Positions 1 to 9,262 of a stretch of 64,000 nt of DNA are shown here, one piece after another. The notes beneath the pieces are model-generated. The model searched no databases and was not told the origin of the DNA. It worked only from the letters and a program-made list of their open reading frames with translations. This DNA is from SIG603 sp964369225 (GTDB lineage Bacteria > Bacillota > Clostridia > Oscillospirales > Acutalibacteraceae): positions 18,551 to 82,550 of the forward strand of contig CAYJER010000007.1 in NCBI GenBank assembly GCA_964369225.1. Direction: 5' to 3'. The position numbers were made by a program, and so were the translations under genes. The stretch's first letter is position 1. Every line of letters starts with the position of its first letter.

Positions 1-1040
1 TGTCCTCTTGTGAACATACCTGAACCGTGAACACGAGGAATTAAGTCAATTTGTGCATCTAGTGGACGAATTTCATCCATTCTTCTGCCGTCAACACGTT
101 TTTGCTCGTCTAAAAGCCAACGTCTTACTACATATTTTTGAGTTTTGTATAGGCACTCGTCAATTTTAGATGACTCACCCTCGTAAATCTCGTCGAATTT
201 TGCGTGAACAGCCTCATAGATAGGCTTTAGTCTAACGTCTCTAACTAGTTTGTCGTCTGTATCAAGAGCTAGTTTAATGTCTTCAATTGCAAACTCTTTG
301 ATTGCATTGTACATTTCTTCGTTTGGCTCGTTTGATGGGTAAGAGAATTTCTCTTTTCCTATTTCTTCTTGCATCTTTTTGATGAAAGCAATAATTTTTT
401 GGTTCTCTTCGTGACCAGCCATGATACCATCGTACATTACATCATCAGGAACTTCATTAGCGCCAGCCTCTATCATAGCAACTCTATCTTCTGTTGAAGC
501 AACAGTTACAGCCATTTGAGATACTGCTCTTTGCTCTAAAGTTGGGTTCATAATGAATTTTCCGTCGATTAATCCAACAGAAACACCTGAAATAGGTCCA
601 TTCCATGGGATATCAGAGATTGAAAGTGCTATAGATGTACCAACCATTGCTGCAATTTCAGGTGAGCAATCTTGATCAACTGACATAACTGTACAAACTA
701 TTGAGCAGTCGTTTCTCATATCTTTTGGGAAAAGTGGTCTAATTGGTCTGTCTATCATACGGCAAACTAAAATTGCTTTATCTGTTGGTCTTCCTTCTCT
801 TTTTAGGTAAGAGCCTGGAATTTTACCTACTGAATATAGTTTTTCCTCGAAATCAACTGATAAAGGGAAAAAATCTATTCCGTCTCTAGGTTTTGCAGAA
901 GCTGTGATTGCAACATGAACTGTTGTCTCGCCGTATCTAACTAGGCATTGTCCGTTAGCTAGTTGAGCCATTTTACCTGTCTCTACTACTAGTGGTCTAC
1001 CTGCGAACTCGGTTTCAAATACTTTAAAATTTTCAAACAT
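1..1040 (-). CDS. pnp: Polynucleotide phosphorylase (PNPase), 5' part, cut by the window edge
   Basis: Translating the minus strand from the ATG at 1038-1040 gives an N-terminus MFENFKVFETEFAGRPLVVE, followed by the first RNase PH-like domain (ITASAKPRDGIDFFPLSV, PGSYLKREGRP, ICRMIDRPIRPLFP-type segments). It runs open for 346 codons to the window edge, where the second RNase PH domain starts (RRVDGR, VHGSGMFTRG). PNPase is a phosphorolytic 3'-5' exoribonuclease of the RNA degradosome; full-length proteins have about 700 residues and end in KH and S1 domains that lie outside the window. A strong AGGAAGGA ribosome-binding site precedes the ATG. Confidence 0.95.
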   Translation of the reverse strand, partial: MFENFKVFETEFAGRPLVVETGKMAQLANGQCLVRYGETTVHVAITASAKPRDGIDFFPLSVDFEEKLYSVGKIPGSYLKREGRPTDKAILVCRMIDRPIRPLFPKDMRNDCSIVCTVMSVDQDCSPEIAAMVGTSIALSISDIPWNGPISGVSVGLIDGKFIMNPTLEQRAVSQMAVTVASTEDRVAMIEAGANEVPDDVMYDGIMAGHEENQKIIAFIKKMQEEIGKEKFSYPSNEPNEEMYNAIKEFAIEDIKLALDTDDKLVRDVRLKPIYEAVHAKFDEIYEGESSKIDECLYKTQKYVVRRWLLDEQKRVDGRRMDEIRPLDAQIDLIPRVHGSGMFTRG

Positions 1041-1221
1041 CGTTTGTCCTTCCTGCCTTTTTAGGCAAATACATTTTTTCATAACGACGTTTAACAATAA
1101 AACCAATCAAAGATTATTTAATTCGTTTCACTGCTAAACAGTCGTTGTTTTTTTAATTTTAACAGATATGGAAATAAATTACAATAGATTATTAAAATTT
1201 AACTTTAGGTACATAATTTAT

Positions 1222-1351
1222 TGTAGGGGAGGATGTCTGCACAGATGTGCCTGTTAGCAAATTTAGCCATGTAGGGGCGAACCTATGTGTTCGCCCGAAA
1301 ACTAGCAGTTTTTACTAAACCCACGGGCGAACACATAGGTTCGCCCCTACA
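1222..1351. repeat. REPIN-like palindrome (GGCGAAC arm) with an adjacent single REP
   Basis: In the 500-bp gap between pnp and gyrA, 1270-1351 is an inverted pair of REP units. Each has the head TGTAGGGG and the hairpin GGCGAAC-ctatgt-GTTCGCC, and the halves face each other across about 25 bases. A second head (TGTAGGGGA) at 1222 starts a degenerate unit with a different arm. I see no gene in 1041-1479. The GTAG head plus hairpin is the known layout of REPs mobilised by RAYT transposases, two of which are in this window. Confidence 0.8.
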
Positions 1352-1479
1352 TTAATTTGTATGTTTAACGAATTAATTTTAAATTCAAAATCGTAATAAA
1401 CACGTCTGCACTCAGACCCTACCCAACAAATAATCTTTAATGTTGATTATATTAACTACATTTATTTATGCGTAATTTT

Positions 1480-1546
1480 GACGCAGGCAATAAACTATAA
1501 TATATTTCTAACTAGGTGTGCGACTTGCCTGTCGAGGCTACTCGAC
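1480..1546 (-). repeat. Stop-codon-associated hairpin element, gyrA copy
   Basis: On the minus strand the last gyrA codons and stop (GTC GAG TAG) form the 5' arm and loop of a hairpin GTCGAG-tagc-CTCGAC. This is followed by AGGCAAGTCGCACAC, an AT-rich middle, and GCCTGCGTC, which can pair back with GACAGGC. The same layout recurs after dgt, the V-ATPase F and D genes, and proS. Here the arm has changed from CGGG/CCCG to CGAG/CTCG on both sides, so pairing is kept. Confidence 0.75.
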
Positions 1547-4012
1547 TTCGCCTTCAATTTCTGTTATTTCTTCTGAATCGTCGTGTGGCGCTCTTGCTAA
1601 TGTTACAAGCTTATTTCCATCTAAAATTCTCATAACCTTTACACCCTTGCTAGGTCTTGAACAAATTCTAATGGTTTTCGCCTCAATCCTAATTATAATT
1701 CCGTTGTCAGAAATTAAAATTATGTCGTCGTCTAGGCTTACTGCCCTAATTGCTGCAACATCACCATATTTTTCTACATGGTAGTTTGTTAGACCCTTAC
1801 CGCCTCTGTTCTGTATTCTGTAATCATCGGCACTTGAAAGTCTTCCAAATCCTGTTTCAGAGACAGTTAATATATATTTGTCTTCGTCAGTGATACACAT
1901 TCCGACAACTTCGTCATCTTCTGCCAAATTAAGCGCCTTAACACCTCTTGCAGTTCTTCCAAGTTCTCTTGCATCTGTCTCACTAAACTTGATAGCCATA
2001 CCCTTTTTAGTTGCTACAAGAATATCTCTGCTACCGTCTGTTATGCTAACCCATGCTAAAGTGTCATCATCGTCAAGGTCAACAGCTATAATTCCGCCTT
2101 TTCTTGCAGTGTTATAAACTGAAAGTCTTGTCCTCTTAATTATACCCTTTTTAGTAAGCATTACTAGGAATTTATCATCTGTAAATTCTGTAACTCTCTT
2201 CATAGAGGTAATTTTTTCATCGGCTGTAAGTGGCAACAAATTATTTACGTTTATTCCACGGCTATTTCTTGAACCCTCTGGAACTTCATAACACTTAAGC
2301 TTGTAAACTCTGCCTAAATTTGAGAAGAACATAACATAATCATGACTTCCTATAACAAAAATTTCTGTAGCTACATCTTCGTCACGTCTGTTCATTCCGC
2401 TGACACCACGACCACCACGTTTTTGTAGTTGGTATGTGTCCATTTTTTGACGTTTTATATAACCAAAGTTTGTCATAGTCAAGACGCATTCCTCTACAGG
2501 AATTAGATCTTCTATGTCTACTTCTCCGCTAATTGCAGCGATTTCGGTTCTTCTATCATCACCAAATTTATCTTTAACTGCGTTAGCTTCATCCTTAATT
2601 ATAGCCATTTTTCTGCCGTCACTAGCTAAAATGTCTAATAAATCGGCTATTTTTAGCTTTAGTTCTTTTAATTCTTCTTCTAGTTTCTCTTTTTCAAGGC
2701 CTGTTAATTGTCCTAGTCTCATTTGAACTATTGCTTGAGCCTGAACATCATCAAAATCAAACCTCTCCATTAATCGCTCTTTACCAACTGGTATTGACTT
2801 AGAGCTTCTTAATATCGAAATTACTTCGTCGATAAAATCAAGTGCTTTCATTAACGCTTCTAAAATATGCGCTCTTTCTTTTGCCTTGGCTAAATCGAAT
2901 TCTGTTCTTCTTCTGATAACCTCTGTTTGGAATTTAATGTACTCTCTTAATATGTCGTGTAGGTTCAATAATTTTGGTTCGCCGTTTACTATGGCTATCA
3001 AAATTGCACCAAATGTTATTTGCATTTGAGTGTAGGCATAAAGTTTATTTAGCACAATTTGTGGTGCTGCATCTCTTTTTAATTCAATTGAGATGTGCAT
3101 TCCGTTTCTGTCTGAGTGGTCATCTACACTATATATGCCCTCTATTCTCTTATCTTTTACTAAATCTGCTATACTCTCGATAAGTCTAGCCTTATTTACT
3201 TGATACGGAATTTCGGTTACAACTATTTTTACTCTGTTTTTTCCATCGTCAATAATTTCTGCCTTTGCCCTAAGAGTGATTTTACCTCTACCTGTTGAGT
3301 AAGCTGCTCTCATGCCAGCCTTACCCATAATTGTTCCACCAGTTGGGAAGTCAGGCCCCTTGATATGCTCCATAAGCTCATCAAGTGTAGCCTCTGGATT
3401 ATCAATAAGTGTGCAAAGTCCGTCAACCACCTCACAAAGATTATGCGGTGGAATATTTGTAGCCATACCAACTGCAATACCTGTAGAGCCATTCACCAAA
3501 AGATTAGGGAAGTGACAAGGCAATGCAACAGGCTCTGTAAGTCTATCGTCATAGTTTGGCTTAAAATCAACCGTGTTTTTGTTGATATCATCAAGCATTT
3601 TTACAGATAACTTATTCATTTTTGCCTCGGTATATCTGTAAGCCGCCGGTGGGTCACCATCAACAGAACCAAAGTTTCCGTGTCCGTCAACTAGCATATA
3701 TCTCATTGAGAAATCTTGTGCAAGTCTTACAAGTGCGTCATAAACTGAGCTATCACCATGAGGATGATATCTACCCAAAACAGTACCTACAGTATCTGCA
3801 CATTTTCTATAAGGTTTTTCAGGCCAAAGTGTATTCTCGTACATGGTGTAAAGAATACGTCTATGTACAGGTTTTAAGCCGTCTCTTACATCCGGCAAGG
3901 CTCTTTGAACTATAACTGACATGGAATAGTCTATAAAAGAGTCTTTCATCTCGTTTTTTAGCTCTATCGGAACTATATTTCCGGCGTTTAGCTCGTGAAT
4001 TAATTCGTCCAT
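1538..4012 (-). CDS. gyrA: DNA gyrase subunit A
   Basis: The 824-aa product has the usual GyrA length. The N-terminal breakage-rejoining domain contains the catalytic tyrosine at about Y125 (AAYRYTEAKM). The quinolone-determining segment HPHGDSSVYDALV keeps S88 and D92 in the wild-type positions. The C-terminal half is the beta-pinwheel wrapping domain, with QKRGGRG and QNRGGKG (GyrA-box-like) motifs and an acidic tail. GyrA forms the A2B2 enzyme with GyrB, encoded 21 bp upstream on the same strand. The ATG at 4012 follows a GGAGGA site. The last two sense codons lie inside a dispersed hairpin repeat. Confidence 0.97.
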   Translation of the reverse strand: MDELIHELNAGNIVPIELKNEMKDSFIDYSMSVIVQRALPDVRDGLKPVHRRILYTMYENTLWPEKPYRKCADTVGTVLGRYHPHGDSSVYDALVRLAQDFSMRYMLVDGHGNFGSVDGDPPAAYRYTEAKMNKLSVKMLDDINKNTVDFKPNYDDRLTEPVALPCHFPNLLVNGSTGIAVGMATNIPPHNLCEVVDGLCTLIDNPEATLDELMEHIKGPDFPTGGTIMGKAGMRAAYSTGRGKITLRAKAEIIDDGKNRVKIVVTEIPYQVNKARLIESIADLVKDKRIEGIYSVDDHSDRNGMHISIELKRDAAPQIVLNKLYAYTQMQITFGAILIAIVNGEPKLLNLHDILREYIKFQTEVIRRRTEFDLAKAKERAHILEALMKALDFIDEVISILRSSKSIPVGKERLMERFDFDDVQAQAIVQMRLGQLTGLEKEKLEEELKELKLKIADLLDILASDGRKMAIIKDEANAVKDKFGDDRRTEIAAISGEVDIEDLIPVEECVLTMTNFGYIKRQKMDTYQLQKRGGRGVSGMNRRDEDVATEIFVIGSHDYVMFFSNLGRVYKLKCYEVPEGSRNSRGINVNNLLPLTADEKITSMKRVTEFTDDKFLVMLTKKGIIKRTRLSVYNTARKGGIIAVDLDDDDTLAWVSITDGSRDILVATKKGMAIKFSETDARELGRTARGVKALNLAEDDEVVGMCITDEDKYILTVSETGFGRLSSADDYRIQNRGGKGLTNYHVEKYGDVAAIRAVSLDDDIILISDNGIIIRIEAKTIRICSRPSKGVKVMRILDGNKLVTLARAPHDDSEEITEIEGEVE

Positions 4013-4033
4013 TTTTCCTCCAAATCAGTATAT

Positions 4034-5968
4034 TTATACATCCAAATTCTTAACATATTTTGCGTTTTTCTCTATAAATTCTCTTCTAGGCTCTACCTTG
4101 TCGCCCATAAGAATTGTCATAATTTGATCTGCCTCGGCGGCATCTTCAACGTCAACACGTCTCATAGTTCTTCTTTCTGGGTCCATAGTTGTCTCCCAAA
4201 GTTGGTCCTTATCCATTTCACCCAAACCTTTGTAACGCTGAATTTCATAGCCTGTGCCTATCTCGCCCATTATTATATCTCTTTCCTCATCTGAGTAAGC
4301 ATATCTATGCTTTTTACCCTTAGAAACTCTGTAAAGTGGTGGCTGTGCTAGGTATATATGCCCCTCTTCTACCAAAGGTTTCATAAATCTATAAAGGAAT
4401 GTTAAAAGCAAAATTCTAATGTGTGATCCGTCAACGTCGGCATCCGCCATAATTATTATTTTGCCATATCTTAGCTTTTCTAAGTCGAAATCCTCGCCTA
4501 TTCCGCATCCTAATGCGGTTACAACAGGCATTAGCTTCTCATTTCCATAAACTTTATCTAATCTTGCCTTTTCAACGTTTAGCATTTTACCCCAAAGTGG
4601 CAAGATAGCCTGAAATCTTCTGTCTCTACCATTCTTAGCAGAACCGCCCGCAGAGTCACCCTCAACTATATAAATTTCGGTCTCGTTTGCATCTTTTGAC
4701 TGACAATCTGCAAGTTTACCAGGCAGTGAAGAACCCTCTAATGCTGATTTTCTTCTAACTAAATCTCTTGCTTTTTTAGCAGCTTCCCTAGCCCTTGAGG
4801 CAGCTAATGCCTTTTCAAAAATCATCTTTGCAATGCTAGGATTTTCTTCTAAAAATGTCATAAAGTGCTGATTTATTAAAGATGAAACTATTGTAGAAAC
4901 TTCTGTATTACCGAGTTTCGCCTTGGTTTGCCCTTCAAATTGAGCCTCTTTAACCTTTACACTAATTACACAGGTTAAACCCTCTCGAACGTCTTCACCA
5001 GATAAATTTTTGTCGGCTTCTTTCAAAATATTATATTTTTTTGCATATTTATTCATTACAGATGTAAGCGATCTCTTGAAACCATCTTCATGAGTACCAC
5101 CGTCAACGGTATGAATGTTATTAGCAAACGATAATATTTGCTCGTTGTAGCTGTCTGTATATTGCAGAGCAATTTCTGCTGTTGCATCTTCGTTTTCGTC
5201 GTTTGAACTTAGGTGAATTATGCCCTCGTGAATTAATTCAGCAGATTTTTTTGTGTTTAAATACTCTACAAAGCTTGAAATTCCGCCCTCATAGCAATAT
5301 GTATTCACAATTGGTTCATCAATTCTTAAGTCAGACAACTCAATATTTACTCCAGCGTTAAGAAAAGCCTGTTCACGTAGTCTTTTTTCAAGTGTCTCAT
5401 AATTATAATCTGTAGTTTCTTGGAAAATTGTCGGGTCAGCCTTGAATAAAACTGTTGTTCCTGTAGGTCTGTCTGTTTCGCCCATATTTTGAAGATCTGA
5501 TACTGCTTTTCCGCCGTCTTCAAAACGTTGATAATAAAGTTTTCCGTCACTTACAACTTCAACCTCTAACCAACTTGACAAAGCATTAACAACAGACGCA
5601 CCAACACCGTGAAGTCCGCCAGATACCTTGTATCCGCCACCGCCAAACTTACCGCCTGCATGAAGAATTGTAAATACAACTGTAACCGCTGGAAGACCTG
5701 TTTTTTGTTGAATACCTACAGGAATACCTCTTCCGTTATCGCTTACTCTAATTATATTATCTTGTAAAATATCTACTTTTATTTTATCACAATACCCAGC
5801 TAAAGCTTCATCTATTGCGTTGTCAACTATCTCATATACTAGATGATGTAGTCCTCTAGGACCTGTAGATCCTATATACATACCTGGTCTTTTTCTTACA
5901 GCTTCAAGACCTTCAAGAACCTGTATCTGATTTTCATCATAACTATTTTCAGTAATATTTGTCTCCAA
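4034..5968 (-). CDS. gyrB: DNA gyrase subunit B (TTG start preferred)
   Basis: GHKL ATPase/TOPRIM subunit of gyrase. Seen: QIQVLEGLEAVRKRPGMYIG, the ATP-lid HGVGASVVNAL, EGDSAGGSAKNGRDRRFQAI of the TOPRIM domain, DADVDGSHI and a C-terminal GLGEMD. An ATG at 6073 is in frame but would add 35 residues encoded by a non-coding 88-bp repeat also found before dnaN. I therefore choose the TTG at 5966-5968, giving (M)ETNITENSYDENQIQVLEG and 644 aa, which is the family's normal length. The AAGG eight bases upstream matches the arrangement at dnaN. Confidence 0.93.
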   Translation of the reverse strand: METNITENSYDENQIQVLEGLEAVRKRPGMYIGSTGPRGLHHLVYEIVDNAIDEALAGYCDKIKVDILQDNIIRVSDNGRGIPVGIQQKTGLPAVTVVFTILHAGGKFGGGGYKVSGGLHGVGASVVNALSSWLEVEVVSDGKLYYQRFEDGGKAVSDLQNMGETDRPTGTTVLFKADPTIFQETTDYNYETLEKRLREQAFLNAGVNIELSDLRIDEPIVNTYCYEGGISSFVEYLNTKKSAELIHEGIIHLSSNDENEDATAEIALQYTDSYNEQILSFANNIHTVDGGTHEDGFKRSLTSVMNKYAKKYNILKEADKNLSGEDVREGLTCVISVKVKEAQFEGQTKAKLGNTEVSTIVSSLINQHFMTFLEENPSIAKMIFEKALAASRAREAAKKARDLVRRKSALEGSSLPGKLADCQSKDANETEIYIVEGDSAGGSAKNGRDRRFQAILPLWGKMLNVEKARLDKVYGNEKLMPVVTALGCGIGEDFDLEKLRYGKIIIMADADVDGSHIRILLLTFLYRFMKPLVEEGHIYLAQPPLYRVSKGKKHRYAYSDEERDIIMGEIGTGYEIQRYKGLGEMDKDQLWETTMDPERRTMRRVDVEDAAEADQIMTILMGDKVEPRREFIEKNAKYVKNLDV

Positions 5969-5973
5969 AATTA

Positions 5974-6106
5974 TGACCTTGTCATCTTTGCCGCACATAC
6001 TACGGTAAAAATTCGGGTTTCTTCCCCGTGACATTCCTTTCACTTTTGTTTTTAGAAATTTGGACCTTGTCATTTTTGCCGTATTTAATACGTTAAATAT
6101 GACAAT
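5974..6106 (-). promoter_or_regulatory. Structured 88-bp tandem leader element upstream of gyrB
   Basis: Two units spaced 88 bp apart (5974-6032; degenerate second unit from 6062) match the tandem units before dnaN. In the sense of transcription, the intact unit reads GTCA, hairpin CGGG-gaagaaa-CCCG, hairpin CCGTA-gtatg-TGCGG, then GGCAAAGATGACAAGGTCA. GTCA and TGAC can close a three-way junction. The loop of the first hairpin differs from dnaN (GAAGAAA against GAACTAA) while the stem is kept. In the distal unit the second hairpin has become CGTAT-taa-ATACG, again paired, and TTGTCAT pairs with ATGACAA over the SD-like tail. The terminal AAGG is the likely gyrB ribosome-binding site. Confidence 0.6.
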
Positions 6107-6130
6107 CCTTTCTTTTTTATTAAATTACTA

Positions 6131-6538
6131 TTACTTATTTTGATTTAAAGGAACAAACTTTCCCATTTTCATTACCATCTCTGTTCCATCTTGGTCCACA
6201 AAGCGTCCATCAGCCGTTTTTCTTATCTTTTTTATTACTGGTTTTTTAAGATAAACTAAAAATAAACTGACTACATAGAATACTGCAAATGGTATTAAAG
6301 CTTTTATTGTTGTCATAATGCTTACATTATTCCATACACTTATCTCAAAAAAGCTAATTAGTACAGACACAGCTATCGCCAGAACTGCTACAACATAAAT
6401 CAAGGGTGAAAGATATATGTTTGAAATTCCTTTGCATCTAGGACACATATATTCTCCACGACTTTTCATAGACCAAATTCTTATTATATTTATACCTTTA
6501 CCACAATATGGGCATTTTGTTAGGCCTATATACTTCAT
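6131..6538 (-). CDS. Small membrane protein with an N-terminal zinc-ribbon-like motif
   Basis: Not a family I recognise by name. The 135-aa protein starts with KCPYC (C9-x2-C12) and has CPRC (C32-x2-C35), a CxxC pair likely to bind zinc. Two hydrophobic segments follow at about residues 45-65 and 80-97, then a basic stretch (KKPVIKKIRK) and a C-terminal soluble tail of about 30 residues. It lies between remB and gyrB on the same strand, with a GAAAGGAAAG site upstream, so it is probably co-transcribed with recF-remB. Nothing in the sequence gives a biochemical role. Confidence 0.75.
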   Translation of the reverse strand: MKYIGLTKCPYCGKGINIIRIWSMKSRGEYMCPRCKGISNIYLSPLIYVVAVLAIAVSVLISFFEISVWNNVSIMTTIKALIPFAVFYVVSLFLVYLKKPVIKKIRKTADGRFVDQDGTEMVMKMGKFVPLNQNK

Positions 6539-6567
6539 AATATGACTTTCCTTTCAGGTTGAATTTG

Positions 6568-6828
6568 CTATATATTTTTTTGCTCTGTTTTTAATGAATT
6601 TATTCTCTTAGTTAGTGTTGACACTGATAACTGTGTTATGTACACATTTTCGGTGCAAACTACAAAAGATTTTGGTAATTCATACGATACATTAACTATT
6701 TTCTTATTTTTTTGTACATTTGCTAAATAATTTCTTGTGTGTTTTGAGATTGTAGTGTTGTCTAAGTCGAACATTGCTACAATTTCTGAGGTTTTTATAA
6801 CCGTCTCCGCCCCTAAATGTAGATACAT
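6568..6828 (-). CDS. remB: RemB-like (DUF370/YaaB) regulatory protein
   Basis: The 86-aa protein (MYLHLGAETVIKTSEIVAMF, later KSFVVCTENVYITQLSVSTL) matches the extracellular-matrix regulator RemB/YaaB family in size, sequence pattern and position. In Bacillus subtilis yaaB also lies between recF and gyrB. RemA/RemB-type proteins are small DNA-associated regulators; in B. subtilis they affect biofilm gene expression. The start is 2 bp from the recF stop, implying translational coupling. The regulon here is unknown. Confidence 0.82.
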   Translation of the reverse strand: MYLHLGAETVIKTSEIVAMFDLDNTTISKHTRNYLANVQKNKKIVNVSYELPKSFVVCTENVYITQLSVSTLTKRINSLKTEQKNI

Positions 6829-6829
6829 T

Positions 6830-7933
6830 TTAAGTTTTTTCCTCTATTTTTCCCTCATGAATTTTGAATATCTTAGACTTTTTTGAAAGATTTACAGTTT
6901 CTTCACTGCAACAACTTATAAAAATCTGTCTTCCCTCTAATTTATTCAATATATAGTTTTGCCTGTTAATGTCTAATTCACTCATAACATCATCAAGAAT
7001 TATTATTGGACTTTCGCCAATATTTTCTTCTAAAATTTTTGCCTCTGATAGCTTCAATGCTACTACTGCCGATCTTTGTTGCCCTTGTGAGGCAAAAGTT
7101 CTAGCTGAAATTGAGTTTATCTTAATTTCTAAGTCATCTCGGTGAGGTCCTATTGTGCTTTGCCCCTGTTTTATGTCTGTTTTTATGGCTTTCTCCACTT
7201 GTAGCCTGTAAAACTTCTCTAAATTTTCAATATTATCACTTAAAAGTGGCCTATAATTTATCGAAATTTCTTCTCCACCAGAAATTCCACTATAAATTTT
7301 TTCAGCTTTTTGGGCAAGTTTTTCAACATACTTAAGCCTTTGATTAATTATAGTCATTCCTAGAGCTATTGCCCTTTCGTTCCACACATCAAGCATCATT
7401 TCAAGACCACTATTAGTCTGCATTTGTTTTAATAAAGTATTTCTTTGAAGTATAATTCGGTTGTATTTAGCCAATGATTTAACGTATGATGGCTTAATTT
7501 GACATATAGCAGCGTCAATAAAATTTCTTCTGCCAGATGGACCGTCTTTAATAAGGCTTAAATGTTCTGGTGAAAAAATCACAGCACATACTTTTCCAAC
7601 TAATGCAGAGCCATTTTTTTTAGCAACTCCGTTTATCACAGAATTTCTCTTACCATTTACTATGTTGAGTATTGCCCATTGTTCTCTATCTTCACTCAAA
7701 AACTCTGCTTTTAGTCCTGCAATTTTTCCATTTTTACCGTTTATAAGCCTTACTAGCTCTGTATCTTTGTTTCCTCTGAAAGAATGTCCACCTGTAAAAA
7801 GCCAAATTGCCTCAAGTAGATTGGTTTTTCCTTGTGCGTTGTTTCCGCTAATTATGTTTACACTCTTTGACGGAATAAATATATCATTGTCTAAATTTCT
7901 AAAATTATCAAGTTCTAGCTTAAGAATATACAT
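6830..7933 (-). CDS. recF: DNA replication and repair protein RecF
   Basis: The 367-aa SMC-like ATPase loads RecA at gaps with RecO and RecR. Seen: an N-terminal FRN motif (LELDNFRNL), Walker A GNNAQGKTNLLEAIW near residue 30, the family signature around SFRGNKDTELVR, the ABC-type QGQQRSAVVALKLSEA signature, and Walker B IIILDDVMSELD. The order yaaA-recF-remB-gyrB is the classical origin arrangement. The ATG at 7933 lies 1 bp beyond the yaaA stop. Confidence 0.96.
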   Translation of the reverse strand: MYILKLELDNFRNLDNDIFIPSKSVNIISGNNAQGKTNLLEAIWLFTGGHSFRGNKDTELVRLINGKNGKIAGLKAEFLSEDREQWAILNIVNGKRNSVINGVAKKNGSALVGKVCAVIFSPEHLSLIKDGPSGRRNFIDAAICQIKPSYVKSLAKYNRIILQRNTLLKQMQTNSGLEMMLDVWNERAIALGMTIINQRLKYVEKLAQKAEKIYSGISGGEEISINYRPLLSDNIENLEKFYRLQVEKAIKTDIKQGQSTIGPHRDDLEIKINSISARTFASQGQQRSAVVALKLSEAKILEENIGESPIIILDDVMSELDINRQNYILNKLEGRQIFISCCSEETVNLSKKSKIFKIHEGKIEEKT

Positions 7934-7934
7934 A

Positions 7935-8150
7935 TCACTCTATAATTAATTCACATTTATTGTTTCTAAATTCAAAGTAGTCACCATGTCTCATTTTTTT
8001 TCCTCTCATAGTGCATACTTCCCCGTTAACTTTTACATGTCCATTTTGGATTACAACCTTAGCTTCTCCACCAGTTTCAGTAGCACCAGCTAATTTCATC
8101 ATGTTGTCTAGTCTTATAAATTCAGTCTTGATTTTTACAATTTTATCCAC
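7935..8150 (-). CDS. yaaA: S4-domain RNA-binding protein YaaA/RlbA
   Basis: The 71-aa protein consists of a single S4 RNA-binding domain (FIRLDNMMKLAGATETGGEAKVV, then VKVNGEVCTMRGKKMRHGD). The family is encoded between dnaN and recF in Firmicutes and is thought to act in ribosome assembly or recF-linked functions. It is packed between dnaN (1-bp gap) and recF, so it must share their transcript. Confidence 0.9.
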   Translation of the reverse strand: MDKIVKIKTEFIRLDNMMKLAGATETGGEAKVVIQNGHVKVNGEVCTMRGKKMRHGDYFEFRNNKCELIIE

Positions 8151-8151
8151 T

Positions 8152-9258
8152 TTAATCTCTTTTCTCTGCTTGTATTCTAACAGGTAGAACTAAAAATCTA
8201 AAACTATCTCCAATTAACGGAGTTATAAGTAAAGGATTAATATTTCCTGTAATTTGAAGGTTTATTTCATCACACTCTGTGTTTTTAAGTGCATCTAGTA
8301 AGTATTTACTGTTGAAGCCCATTTCAAGTTTGTTTCCTTGCATTTCACAAAGTAGTTTGTCTTTTGCTCTTCCGATTGTAGTTGTGCAAGATAAAGTTAT
8401 AGATGAATTCTCAAAGTAACATCTAACAGGACTTTTAAGTCTGTCGCTTATTAGTAGTGAAACTCTCTCGATTGAGTCTATAAATTCTCTTGTTTTTACT
8501 GTTATAGTTGTGTTTGAAACTTTTGGTATTGCATTTTTGTAGTCTATAAATTCTCCCTCAAGCACACTTGAAATTATAGTGTAGTTCTCTATTTTGAAAA
8601 TTATGTGTCTTCTTGATGGAATTATTTCAATGTCATTGTCTGTGCAAAGTTTAAGAACTTCTGTAAGTGTTTTTCCTGGAACTACAAAGCTTGTATTTAT
8701 GTTGCTCGAGATTTCTTCTCTTCTTTGTGCTAGTCTAAATCCATCTACCGATACTAAATCGAATATACCATCGTAAAAATTAAATAAACTTCCTTGGTTG
8801 ATAGGTTTCATGTCTGTCTCTGCTACTGCAAAGATAGTTTGTCTTATCATACCTTTTAGAATTTCACCAGAAATTTTTATGTTTTCATCTGACTCAACGC
8901 TTGGAAGTTCAGGAAATTCATCTGGATTAATTCCTACAAGATTAAATATGCTTTCTCCACTTTCGATTGTTGTTATATATTTGTCATCAACATTTATGCA
9001 AATGAGATCGTCGGGTGCTTTTCTTACAATGTCTGAAAAAAGTTTAGCCGAAAGAACTATTCTACCCTCTTTCATTACTACTGCTTCAGATGTAGTTTTC
9101 ATTCCTAATTCTAAATCGTAAGATGTAAGCTCTATTTCTCCATCCCTAGCTTTAATTAATATGCCTTCTAAAGCTGGAAAAGAAGTCTTTGAAGAAACTG
9201 CTCTTAATATATTGTTAACGCAATCACTAAGTTGCTTTTTATTAATTCTAAAATTCAT
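8152..9258 (-). CDS. dnaN: DNA polymerase III beta subunit (sliding clamp)
   Basis: The 368-aa product has the standard length for the three-domain DnaN clamp. It starts MNFRINKKQLSDCVNNILRAVSSKTSFPALEGILIKA and ends with the clamp-typical C-terminus LLITPLIGDSFRFLVLPVRI. It tethers replicative polymerase to DNA and is a hub for repair proteins. The ATG at 9256-9258 is preceded by AAGG, seven bases away, within the last copy of a tandem structured leader. The next gene is yaaA at 1 bp. Confidence 0.97.
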   Translation of the reverse strand: MNFRINKKQLSDCVNNILRAVSSKTSFPALEGILIKARDGEIELTSYDLELGMKTTSEAVVMKEGRIVLSAKLFSDIVRKAPDDLICINVDDKYITTIESGESIFNLVGINPDEFPELPSVESDENIKISGEILKGMIRQTIFAVAETDMKPINQGSLFNFYDGIFDLVSVDGFRLAQRREEISSNINTSFVVPGKTLTEVLKLCTDNDIEIIPSRRHIIFKIENYTIISSVLEGEFIDYKNAIPKVSNTTITVKTREFIDSIERVSLLISDRLKSPVRCYFENSSITLSCTTTIGRAKDKLLCEMQGNKLEMGFNSKYLLDALKNTECDEINLQITGNINPLLITPLIGDSFRFLVLPVRIQAEKRD

Positions 9259-9262
9259 TCTA

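Noticed and set aside
1518..4000. Plus-strand frames of 60-97 aa within gyrA
   Set aside because: Shadows of gyrA with no ribosome-binding sites and no family resemblance.
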